The notes under the pieces: model-generated | What the model was told of the DNA's origin: nothing | Database searches by the model: none | Seen by the model: the letters and a program-made list of their open reading frames with translations, nothing else | Made by a program: the position numbers and the translations under genes | In this document: positions 11,548-21,652 of the stretch, piece after piece | How positions within the stretch are numbered: position 1 is the first letter of the stretch | How the letters are laid out: each line of letters begins with the position of its first letter | Source: Pseudogymnoascus destructans | Taxonomy: Eukaryota; Ascomycota; Leotiomycetes; Thelebolales; Thelebolaceae | Assembly (NCBI RefSeq): GCF_001641265.1 | Contig: NW_020167528.1 | Coordinates: 434,001-498,000 of the forward strand | Direction of reading: 5' to 3' | Length of the DNA stretch: 64,000 nucleotides

Positions 11548-12311
11548 ATGTATTAAGAGGCAGTGTATATTGGGAAGGATAGATAGAATTGAAATTAGCC
11601 GCTGCATATATGGGAATGTAACATATTATAGACGATAAACTACATTTACTTGCAGCTCAAGCGTTATTCCCGACACTGCAAGGCTGGTGAGGCCGAAGTC
11701 TTCGAAAATAGACATATCACATGGGCACCAAACATATCACAAACGTTTTATCCTCTTTAACTTCCCATTTTGAGTTCCAAGGCATATCGGCCCGTCCCGA
11801 ATCATGCTCCTGTACCCCCTAATAGCCTAACATAAAAACTATTTATGTGCCATTCACCGAGAAAATCGTTCCCAGGCACCACTCTACCCAACAGCCCACA
11901 ACCCGGCCTGTCAATCCATCATCATCACCCATCATTCATCCCACCAAATAAAAATCTCCGCGCACACGCTCGCTCAAATTGATAGCTGCCTTTTCAATAA
12001 CCCGCCACCGCTCAGGCAAAGCGTCCAATAAGCGTCGCGTTGACAGAAATTTAAAACTCTATCCATGGTGGCCCTCTCCATATCCCGCCCCAACGGCGTC
12101 GCAGAGTAGTGATTGCAAGCTAGGCGTACAAAGCCAATGTCCCCAAGCACCAGTGGGAAAAAGTGTGTATGTTCGAAACCAACTAGATGATATGTGCGGA
12201 CCCGCCTTGAGATATTGTAATAGCTTGTTGTTAAACCCCCCTCCAAAAAGGGTACCATACATTCTTTCATATTGATACTCTTGCCTCGATGCTCATTATC
12301 CCGGTCGTCGT
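11548..12311. other. Convergent 3' region between AIM32 and CLA4
   Basis: This 764-bp stretch lies between two stop codons facing each other and should contain both 3' UTRs and terminators. Short ORFs on both strands (around 11979-12275) have no domain. No structural RNA was recognised. Confidence 0.5.
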
Positions 12312-14965
12312 CTATTTCGCATGCTTCTTGAAGGCAAGGAGCTCAGCAAGACTGCTTAGTCCGCAGCCATGCTTCAGGAAATCGTGCTTGAGGAGCTCAT
12401 CTGCGCTGGCTCTGCTGCGGATGTCGACGCAGAGACAGACGGACAAGAAGGCCTTGAGTTCTTTGCTTAACTTCTCCGGCTTCTTGAGGCGAGGCGTTCC
12501 GTTGGTAGCGATGAGGTACAACGCCTTCAGCGGCTCTTCGTTGAGGTACGGCGGCTCAGACTCAATCATTTCGATGGCCATGATACCTAGCGACCAGATG
12601 TCGACCTTGGGGCCGTATTCCTTTTGCTTCACAACTTCAGGCGCCATCCAGTACGGAGTTCCAACCATGGTAGCGCGCTTCGACTTGGTCTCCGTGAGCT
12701 TCGCGCAGAAACCGAAATCGGTGATCTTGACGTTTCCTCGCGCATCCAAGAGGACGTTGTCACTTTTGATGTCACGATGGATGATACTCTGTTGATGTAA
12801 ATGCTCCAAACCACGGCAAGTCTGCAAATATCGTTAGTTGAATCGAAGCCAAGAGCATCTTCTCCACATACCTCTAAACAAATAGTTGAAATCTGGTCTT
12901 CGGTGATGACAGGGTTGTTGTCAATGACATCCGTCAAGGCACCACCCTCCATGAACTCCATGACGACCCATAGCTCCGTGAAATTGTTTCGCAAAAATGC
13001 ATCGAGGAAGTTAACAATGTTTCTGTGCCTGCTGTCCTTCATTACCATAATCTCATTGACGATAAGCTCCTTCCTTGGTTGGTGTGCCAGATCCATCTGC
13101 TTGATCGCGACTTGCGCCTTGGGTCCCTGGTCGCGCAGCACCTGGCGTGCAATTGGCGAAACAGCATTCTCCTTGACCTTGGCAACGTAGACGGATCCAG
13201 AGGCACCCTGTCCAATCTTCTTCTGCTTCGCGTACGAGAGTCCTGGGTCATCTTTGGAGACGACTTCCTTTAGCTTGATCATAACATCGGCCTCTGACAT
13301 GGTCGACATCCGCACGTCGTTCTTGCGGGGCGTTAGAGGCTTGGAAGTGAGCGCAGCTTCCGCGGCCTTGACACCATCACTCTGAGCAGGGACCTGCGCG
13401 CTTGGTGCGGTCTTCTGGACGTTGAGGGGCTTCGGTTGCGATACAGCAGGCTGCTGCATGCGGCTTGTCTGCTGCTGGGCCTGGCCATTGGGCTGTGTGC
13501 GGAGAGTTTGTGACTGTGGTTGTCCGCCGTTCTGGTATCTCGGGCTCTCGCTCCTCTGCGAGCTTGCCTCGGATCTAGGTGAGGCGCGGCCGTTCTGATC
13601 TCTCTCTCTGCTCTGCTGGACATCTCGTGGTATAGATGATGAGCTTTGTTGCTGGCCGCCTATGCCCGGACGAGGACCACTTGCTGATGTTGGCGCGGGA
13701 GGTGCTTGTCTCTGGTTTGTCCGAAAGGAGCCGTTTGCCTGGGGAGCTCGCGAAACACCAGGAGCAGGTGGAGCTGCACGCGTTGGGTTGTATTTCTCGG
13801 TGCCGCCTGGGCTGCTATAGCCGCCTCCACCGATTTCTTGCTGGGCCATTGGCGTTCTCGTCTTTGGTAGCGAGGCATTGTACTCGGCCACTTCTCTCCG
13901 TTCGCGCTCTTCGTCCTCACGACGCTCACGATCGCGCTGGTGCTGTATCTCATTTTGGCGCAGATCTTCGCGGCTGGATGCCTGTGGCTTGAAGTGAGAC
14001 GCCATCTGTCGCATCTGCTCAAGCTGCTGTTGCTGGCTTCCGGAAACTGGCGCCATATTCGATGGGCTGCCATTGCTGCCACTGCGCTGGCTACTGCTTG
14101 GGCTCTGTCGTGGAGGCGCAACCGATGACCCAGAGCTGGAGTACCCCAACTGTTTATGCTGCTGGTTTGCGAGAGCTGGCGGCGTTGGTGTCAAGCTGGG
14201 ATATTTCTCTGGGTTTTCGTTGCGCTTAGTGATGTCAGAGTAAAATTCAAGGACCTCGAACACGGCCTGCGGATCTCTCTCGTAGTCCTCCTTTGTGATC
14301 GCAGAAGAGTTGAGAAGCTTGGACCACTCGGGGGGAAGGCCGACAAACTTTCCGGTGGTGTTGTCGAATCCAACGTGCACCGCATGGGAGAAATTAGTAG
14401 GATTGCTCACTCCACCCATTCCTGGGCAGCGAGCATATATGAAATCAATCCACTGGTATAAATCGTCGTCGCTCTTCACCTTTATCTGCAATGTCCTTAC
14501 ACCGTCGTTGTCGTCTCCAGGATTAGTCGAGGCTCCATCTGAATATCTCTTGACTTCGAATATTATCCCCGTAGCTTCCACGCGCGAGACACCCACAACA
14601 TCCTTCAGAACTATCGAGTATGACACCTTCCCACCGTCTTGTTTGTGAAAGTCCAACGCCTCTTTTCGTAGGACTAGGTACTTTTGTCGCCAGGGGTTTA
14701 TGAACTTTCCATCCTTGACGGTGGCCCAGCCCTCCTTGATCACAGAAACTCCACCCTGTCCACTTTGTCCGTCCTGGGAGGGATTGGTATTCTGTCGGGC
14801 CAGTGGTAGCGACACTGTTGACCCCGAGTAGGTCGATGTGGCTGTTCTCGTGATTGGGGATGCGATGCTCAGGGAAGACATGTTGCCGGGGAGGTTGACA
14901 GTCGCAGGAGTGAGGTTGAGACGAGGTCTGTCTGTGGGAGGTCGAGGAGCTGGACCTGGATTCAT
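12312..14965 (-). CDS. CLA4: PAK-family serine/threonine kinase Cla4 (PH-CRIB-kinase)
   Basis: An effector of Cdc42/Rac GTPases that controls polarity, septation and hyphal growth. Exon 1 is 14965-12872 and exon 2 is 12821-12312, joined by a 50-nt GT-AG intron in phase 0, giving 867 aa. Domains in order: PH domain (about 76-181), CRIB motif (from residue 187, NFSHAVHVGFDNTTGKFVGL), a long Gln/Ser/Pro-rich linker, then the kinase with IGQGASGSVY (about 583), VAIKQMD, HRDIKSDN (from 713), DFGFCA and GTPYWMAPE. The PH domain distinguishes the Cla4 branch from Ste20. ORF calls that read through the intron give a spurious C-terminus; the spliced form completes subdomain VI correctly. I see no further coding exon upstream. 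Confidence 0.95.
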
Positions 14966-15951
14966 AAATTGGCCTGGCGCGTAGCCACCGCTGTCGTTTG
15001 TCAGCTTTTATTGCTACTTCTGAGGGTTGCACGGTGTCGATCGGGTGAAGTGAACACAACGTCGGATTGTCACAGTGGGTCTCAGAGAGCACGTCGACGA
15101 GTCGACATGATGGTAAAGAAACTTCAGACATGTACTCACATTGGTGCGCCAGTCGGGCTCGGCATCGTGGATAGTTTAGATCTTTGGGCGTAGTCCAGGG
15201 GTCTTTGCGATGAAGTGAGGGTATCGTGTTGTGGTAGTGGTATCTATCCCCCCTATCGTGGCGGGGTAGAGCAAGAGTTGATCGCCGACAACGTGTCTGT
15301 ATTGTGGTAGGAACATTAGAAGAGAGAACAATATATGACAGATGGTAGAGCAGGACACGACTTACATTTTTGATCGAATCGCAAATAGAATACCGGGTTG
15401 TTTAGGGGAAGGCGAAGGCGTAGGTTGTGTCTCAAGGCTGCGTTCGAGGATGGTTTCGAGTAACGCTACACCGTCTCGCTTATACGCTTATCCCACGTCG
15501 GCGTTTGTGACGGTGAATGGCTGGGACGATTAAGATTGTTTCGTCTGATGGTTATCGGCGGTATTGAAGTATATTTTGAGGTTTTGATACTGAGGAGAGC
15601 CTTGAGAAGTAAGAGATCTTATAACAAGGCCTCTTTTTTTTTGTTGATGTTAGTTGTCGAGAGTCAAACTTTGACATAAGTTACAGTGCATCGCAGTACA
15701 TACAATCGATGTTGGTGGTGAGACGCCCACACTAATTAGCACTAATTAGCACTAATTAGCTAGAGTTCCCAGGTTGTCAGAGGACCAGCGGTATGTGAGC
15801 GATCAACAAGGAGATGGAAGGATCCAGCCTTGCCTATTGGATGTTGGATACTACAATTTAGACTGGTGAATGTTGGGTTACTAACAAAGCAGCAGGCAAA
15901 CCAACCAACATGAAGACGGCGTATAAAGAGAGGCTGGGGATCTGTTTCGTT

Positions 15952-15952
<1 letters not shown>

Positions 15953-16023
<71 letters not shown>

Positions 16024-16040
16024 ACAACAATAACAACAAC
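15953..16040. repeat. Compound microsatellite (GAC)n followed by (AAC)n
   Basis: About ten GAC triplets switch directly into about twenty AAC triplets with one or two interruptions. The switch suggests one array seeded the other. It sits in the CLA4-GRS1 spacer. Confidence 0.95.
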
Positions 16041-16385
16041 AAGCTGGGTTCCTATAATCTCTCTTAGCAGCGCATCGCTGTGGATTATCGCTCATTTGAT
16101 TGGCCTCTTCTCCACTTCAGATCTAAACTACAGTATCTTTGACAGGAGAGTACAACCCCAGAATCTCCCACACAGCCCCCCAAGCTCCTCTCCACCGACC
16201 CGCCGAGGGCAGTATGTGGCGGCATCCCTGATTGAGCATCCCATATCAACCACTTCGTATGGTCCCGCACCGCACCGCGCACGGCGGAGTACCTGCCTGC
16301 TGGGGGTTGGACGCGGAGAGGACCCATCGTCCAGCCGAGATGGACCCTTTAACGGTTTCACCATGCGCAAACCTCCCTCCTTCAT

Positions 16386-16416
16386 CCCTCCCCTCCCCTC
16401 CCCTCCCCTCCCCTCT
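16386..16416. repeat. (CCCTC)n microsatellite
   Basis: Six copies of a CCCTC pentamer in a polypyrimidine tract. Confidence 0.85.
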
Positions 16417-16888
16417 TCCCCCTGGCAAGAGTGGGCGGCTGGCTGCAGTGTATCCACAAGGGAGCAAGCGACACCCAACCGAAACGGGTTTCTCGGCTTG
16501 TGTCACCGCCGAAAGGCGCCCTTGCTATTTTAAAAACACGTGCGATGCCTAGTCGGAAAACTGTGCAGCGGGTGGTGGTCGTGGGGTAATGAGTTACACG
16601 GTCAGTATCGGCGTCGCGAGATCACGAGTAGATAGTTGAGGTTTGTCCACTCCAGTTCTGAAAGTTCATTTATATGACCTGTTTAAACTTGAAACCCCGC
16701 TACTATAAAGATGACAGCGGCCGCTAGTAAACAAACTCTACTGGCTCGTATCTGAACCACCCAGTCCGTTCCAAGACAAATCATTCACAAGAATGCATAT
16801 TGAATACCAAGAGCTGACTTTTGATTCTGCACTATCTACCTGAGCGAGCTATCCACAACGTGACAAAGCCAGCACCTAAGGGGGGGGC

Positions 16889-19068
16889 CTACCGGACAGG
16901 AATAGCCACCTCGGCATCCTGACCCTCAAAGGCAGGCAGCTCCTTCTCCACATCCTTCCACTCCTTCTCGCCATTGACCACCTCCTGAATCGCCTTGATA
17001 ATCGTTGCCTCGTCCGCCCTAACCTGCTTCGTCGAGTCACGATCCCTCAGCGTGAACGTCTTATCCTGCACGCTCTGGAAATCAACTGTGATGCCCAGCG
17101 GGGTGCCGAGCTCGTCGTTGCGGCTGTAGCGTCGCCCGATGGACGCCGACGAGTCGTCGATGCGGTTGGAGATGCCCATGGCGCGAAGCTTGTGCGAAAG
17201 GTGCTTGATGATCGGCTTGAAGGACTCGTGGCCGGAGAGGGGCACGAGGAGGACCTTGGTGGGCGCGATGGGAGGTGGGAATGAGAGAACACCGCGGGAC
17301 TCGTCGTTGCCCTCGGTGGCGCGGGTCCAGTAGTTGTGTTCGAGCAGGGAGTAAAGGATGCGTCCAATACCGAAGGAAGGCTCGATGACATTGGGCGTGT
17401 ACTCTCTTGTGTGCTCGGTGCGGGTGCGCTTCTCGATGACCAAGAGATCCTTTGAGATCTCGACGGTGCCGCTGCCGACACCTGGTACTTCAATGGCGAT
17501 CTTGCCGTTCTGGATAAGATCCTTGGCCAGTGACTCGCGCTGTTCTTGCGTAGTGGCGGCAATGGCGGCCTCGACGGCCTTGCCGTCCTTCTTGAAGAAG
17601 GGGCCAAACTTTTTCTTGTCAACCTCGGCAGCGAACTCCTCGATAACGAGGGGCTCGGCACGAGTTTCACGCACGACTAGAGGAATACCAGTCTTCTTGG
17701 AGTGGACAGTGAGATCGTATGCGCTTCTATCAGCGCAGCCTACACACTCCACCCAGCCGTAGCTGGTGAGCAGCTCGGCATCCCAGCAGTCGGTCGCATA
17801 ATGCGCCATCTCATTCGCCATGTGCTGGCGGAACCTGATTTTCGTTTGGTCAACGCCAAGCTTCTTCAAGAAAAGCTGGACACGGGCCAAGAAGTAACCG
17901 AGAGTCTCGTTGTCGACGATGCCATCAGCGACGGCCTTGCCAATAGCCACAGTCTCGACATTAGTCTTGCCAGACAATTGGGTGTTCCTGTTGAGAAGGA
18001 CAAGCTCAACACCCTTAACTTCGGCGAAACGAGAATGCTTCTTGCCGCCGAGAGGATCGACGTAATGCTCGATTTCAGCCATCAGGAACTCGCGGACACG
18101 GAGCAGACCAGCGCGTGGGGATATCTCGTTTCTGAACGATTTGCCGATGGACGCAGAAGCAAAGGGCATCTGCTGCTGGTTGAACTCGAGGAGCTTGGCG
18201 AAGTTGAGGAACTGGCCCTGCGCAGTTTCTGGGCGGAGGAAGCCAGGGGCATTAGAGCTGGGGCCGATGCTGGTCTGGAACATGAGGTTGAATGCCACTG
18301 GTGGCTCGGGCATAACGCCGGTATTAGGGTTCTTCATCTCGTATCTAATAATGAGCTCGCCGAGTTCCTCGCCATCGTAGTTGTCAATCTGTGCAGTGTC
18401 AGCGAATGTTTGCTTCAATTTTGTTGTAGCTATACCTTTGCCAAGATCTCCTCGTACTCCTGAATAACGGCATCATCAAGTTTGATGGCCTTAGTCTCCT
18501 TGACCTTGCGCTTCTTCTTCGAAGGATCTACCTCCTTCTCTTCGATCTGCTGGCCTCTCGCTTCTAGGTTGCCCTTTAATCTCTGGTTTAGGATCTCCTC
18601 GACGAAGTGGTCGGCGCGGATAATCTCGCCGTTCTTTGGATCCTTGCACATCCAGTCGGAGAACTTGTCAACGTGGCCGGATGTCTTGAGAACCTCGTGG
18701 GGAGTAAGTGCCGTGCAATCCAGCTCCATCATATCCTCCTCCAACACGAAGTGCTTTCGCCATAGCTCGATCATGTTGGTAAGCAGCGCGCAGCCTGGTG
18801 GGCCATAATCGTAGAGGCCAGCAACACCGCCGTATAGATCGAAGGAGGGGGTGTAGAACATGCGCCGACGGAGCAGCGAATCGAGAACTGGGCGATCGAG
18901 GGGCTGGCCCTTTAGCGTAGTAGCCGTCGCCATGCCAGGCTGAACGTGCTTTGACCTTGGTACTCTGTACCGACCGGTTGTTCGATTTGTTGTTGTAAAG
19001 CTTCTAAGCCCTACAAGTGGGGTAAGTGTTTGTTTGCTGGCTGGAACAAATCTACACAAGATGCGCAT
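16889..19068 (-). CDS. GRS1: Glycyl-tRNA synthetase, probably dual cytosolic/mitochondrial
   Basis: Charges tRNA-Gly, as a class II alpha2-type synthetase. Two exons, 19068-18436 and 18388-16889, with a 47-nt GT-AG intron in phase 0, give 710 aa from the first ATG. Motifs include the N-terminal RRRMFYTPSFDLYGG block, GPPGCALLTN, a eukaryote-type insertion rich in Lys/Glu, motif 2 (FLRPETAQGQF...FRNEISPRAGLLRVREF), the EPSFGIGRILY motif 3 region and a C-terminal anticodon-binding domain. The first ATG adds a 45-residue Arg/Thr/Ser-rich leader without acidic residues, typical of mitochondrial import. A second in-frame ATG at 18933 (MATATTLKGQPLDRP) would give the cytosolic form. It is divergent from RPF1. 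Confidence 0.95.
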
Positions 19069-19339
19069 GAAGTATGTGGACAGACGGAAGAGGAAAAATC
19101 AAAACAAAACAAAACAAAGGCAGTAGCGAACGGGGGCCTCTTATCAACTCAGCGTACGTACTGATTGATTGAAAATGTATGGTTCGGTGCGACTCTCTGT
19201 GAGTCTTTTGATCCCCAAGAATTGTCTGGTCATTTAGCCGGCGGTTTTGTTTTTCCGCTCCGTCAAAATTTCTGGACCAAACTCAAAATATGTGCGGCCT
19301 TCTCACACCGAAGATCGAAAACATACCCCGCAGCTCAAC
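19069..19339. promoter_or_regulatory. Bidirectional promoter between GRS1 and RPF1
   Basis: A 271-bp gap between divergent start codons (339 bp more of usable leader if GRS1 starts at 18933). An AAAACAAAACAAAAC run lies at 19100-19116. No TATA box is evident. Function is inferred from gene orientation. Confidence 0.55.
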
Positions 19340-20590
19340 ATGGTAGCAAAACGCCAAAAGCCGCTGTCCTCGAAGGCGGCATTGCCGTTTGTGACGGGCA
19401 ACAAGTTCAAGCGTCAAGATCTGCATGTCAAGCAAAAGAAGGCAAGGGACAGCCTTCGCCGCGATGAGAGGTTCAAGCGCAAGAGGGTGGAGGACAAAGA
19501 TCCCGAGCTGAGGAGGGAGCGATTGGCTCGCAATGTGCCAATGACAATCGATATGAAGCGTGTTTGGGATGAAGAGGATGGCAATGGACTGAATATCTCC
19601 GTGGACGTTGAGCAATTGAGGAGGAGGCGGCTGGAAGCAGCAGAGGCAGGAGACGCAATGGACGAGGATTTGCCTGAGCAAGCCGCTGAGGACGACGTGG
19701 ATTCTATGCTGGGGTCGGATGAGGAAATGGACGATGAGGAGGATACGGAGCACTCTGCACGTCGTCAAAGGGATGCGTCAAGCGCACCTTCTCTCGCCGC
19801 CTCGACCACGAGCACAAACCTCGACCTCACACCTGAGAGTCTGGCTCTGAAGTTTCCGACTCTCTTCACCGATGAGCCTCCGCCAGCACCCAAGGTCCTC
19901 CTCACAACCTCCCTCAACTCGACCCTCCACAACGAAGCGCACCTGCTGTGCACCCTCTTCCCGAACTCGACCTACATTCCTCGTTCCGCCCATCGCTACG
20001 GACACAAGTTCTCCGTCCGCGAAATCGCCAAGTTCGCCACGAACAGGGAATACACCGCTCTTATTGTTGTGAAGGAGGATGCCAAGAAGCCGACTGGGCT
20101 TTCTATCGTGCACCTTCCCCACGGTCCAACGTGCCACTTCAGCATCGCAAACTGGGTCGAGGGCAAGAAGCTGCCAGGTCATGGCAACCCCACGAACCAC
20201 TACCCCGAGCTGATCCTCAATAACTTCCGCACGCCGCTGGGTCTGTTGACGGCGCGCTTGTTCCTGACGCTGTTTCCACCACAGCCCGAGCTGCAGGGCC
20301 GCCAGGTCGTGACGCTGCATAACCAGCGCGATTACATCTTCGTGCGACGCCACCGATACGTGTTCCGTGACAAGCGGCCGACCGAGAAGAGCGTCGTCGG
20401 GCCGGATGGAGAGAAGGTGAAGGGCGTGGAGGAGATCAGGGCAGGGCTGCAGGAGCTGGGGCCGCGGTTTACACTGAAGCTTAGGCGGGTTGATAAGGGG
20501 ATTGGACGGGCGGGGAGTCAGGGCGATGATGGGCTACAGTGGGAATGGAAGGCGCATATGGAGAAGAAGCGTACGAGGTTCAATTTATGA
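19340..20590 (+). CDS. RPF1: Ribosome production factor 1 (Brix domain protein)
   Basis: A nucleolar assembly factor for the 60S subunit. Intronless, 416 aa from the ATG at 19340. An upstream in-frame ATG at 19247 would add 31 residues without matching the family start MVAKRQKPLSSKAALPF, so it was not used. Layout: basic N-terminus (about 1-75), acidic Asp/Glu region (about 110-150), then the Brix domain (about 175-375) with SIVHLPHGPTCHFSI, LPGHGNPTNHYPELILNNF and VVTLHNQRDYIFVRRHRY. The C-terminal GPRFTLKLRRVDKG block matches the RNA-binding tail of Rpf1. Distinguished from Imp4, Rpf2, Ssf1 and Brx1 by these blocks. Confidence 0.93.
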   Translation: MVAKRQKPLSSKAALPFVTGNKFKRQDLHVKQKKARDSLRRDERFKRKRVEDKDPELRRERLARNVPMTIDMKRVWDEEDGNGLNISVDVEQLRRRRLEAAEAGDAMDEDLPEQAAEDDVDSMLGSDEEMDDEEDTEHSARRQRDASSAPSLAASTTSTNLDLTPESLALKFPTLFTDEPPPAPKVLLTTSLNSTLHNEAHLLCTLFPNSTYIPRSAHRYGHKFSVREIAKFATNREYTALIVVKEDAKKPTGLSIVHLPHGPTCHFSIANWVEGKKLPGHGNPTNHYPELILNNFRTPLGLLTARLFLTLFPPQPELQGRQVVTLHNQRDYIFVRRHRYVFRDKRPTEKSVVGPDGEKVKGVEEIRAGLQELGPRFTLKLRRVDKGIGRAGSQGDDGLQWEWKAHMEKKRTRFNL

Positions 20591-20716
20591 GCTGGGATTA
20601 GGTTGGGTTGGCGTTGGGGATTTGAGGGGGGATACCTTGGCATAGTTAAGCGTAGTGTATATATCGTAAGTTCAATTCTATGGCCTGTGATTAAAAGAAC
20701 GGGTTCTATGAGATAT

Positions 20717-20770
20717 AATCGTGCGGCTACACCTCCCGTAAGAGTTCTCGCGGGATGTAGCCACACGATT
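20717..20770. repeat. Short imperfect inverted repeat at the LTR-A2 boundary
   Basis: Arms AATCGTGCGGCTACACCTCC and its near-complement ending GTAGCCACACGATT surround an 11-nt loop. It lies about 130 bp past the RPF1 stop, exactly where LTR-A2 loses its last 20 bp. It may be a transcription terminator hairpin or an insertion scar. Confidence 0.55.
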
Positions 20771-21652
20771 GATGTGAGAATCTAGCCACCCAAGGAAGGG
20801 GATGATATTTACTAAGACAACACACTGTCTTAGGAAACAGAGCCAAAGGGTTGTAGCTTAGACTATTCCACAACGCAGCAATCAAATGTATGATGTAGTG
20901 GAGTGGTTTAGACAAGTTGTACAAATGTTGAGTCTGAGAACTCAGGGATAAGGGATAAGTCAGAGGTTAACACCTCACTGACTTTTCAGAAACAAGGAGT
21001 AACAAGATCAATGCTTGGAAGCTTGGAAAAGACGTGGAAGTATGTGATAGTTGATTTTCTGTATTGTCTGCTTGCCCTTTCTTAAGGAAAGGGCAATCCT
21101 ATTTATGCTAAAGGAGTGTAGTTCTCTCATTTTCCAAGACTTTCCATGACTAACCAGGCTTGGTAACTGTAGTCGACGTAAGAGAATCCCATAGAACCAT
21201 CTCCTAGGTTCCTAGCCTATAGGAAGTGAAAAAGAGGTCCAAGGTCAGAGTACCTATAGACAAATTATGTCATAACTTAACCAATCTTGTGGGTAACTCA
21301 GGAGCGTTGACGTGTAATGAATCATAGAGGGTTGTAGAAGCTTCTAGAGCTATCGTTCATGTTCCTAGGCCTCTAGTTGGTAGAGATATGCCATGTGGTA
21401 GTATTGGCCCACCCCCTTAAGGAGGAGATTTTCTTAATAACTTGTTCAATGAGTGTCCAAATGATATGCCATGATGTATGTAGCATAAACAGATGTAGTA
21501 GAAGAGTTTGCAGCAATCGTTGAGTAGTATTGCTCTTGTTGTTGGTGTGATAAGCCAAGATATGTATGGTGACTTGTAGGTTTGAGGAGGAGATTTCTAA
21601 GTTTGCTCTTGAGTTTGATAGCAAACTGAGTGCAACGAATGTCAGTATGACA
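20771..21652 (-). repeat. LTR, family A (copy A2), missing its last 20 bp
   Basis: Reverse-oriented copy of the family-A LTR. Its first base (TGTCATACTG on the minus strand) is at 21652. Its far end stops at the ...TTCTCACAT motif, short of the terminal CACCCACCATTACA. It directly abuts and truncates the Ty3-like pol gene at 21653. Confidence 0.75.

Larger units (their letters stand above)
14966..16888. other. Long intergenic region between CLA4 start and GRS1 stop
   Basis: About 1.9 kb. The part near 14966-15700 should hold the CLA4 promoter and 5' leader. Three direct copies of ACTAATTAGC lie at about 15731-15760. Microsatellites at 15953-16040 and 16386-16416 are listed separately. Overlapping ORFs on both strands at 16096-16550 lack domains and are low complexity, so no gene is called. 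Confidence 0.5.

Noticed and set aside
12629..12871. C-terminal extension of CLA4 by reading through its intron
   Set aside because: Read-through removes the catalytic HRD loop. The 50-nt GT-AG intron restores the canonical kinase exactly.
16096..16552. Several overlapping ORFs on both strands between CLA4 and GRS1
   Set aside because: Low-complexity (CCCTC repeats), mutually overlapping in four frames, no domain or splice structure.
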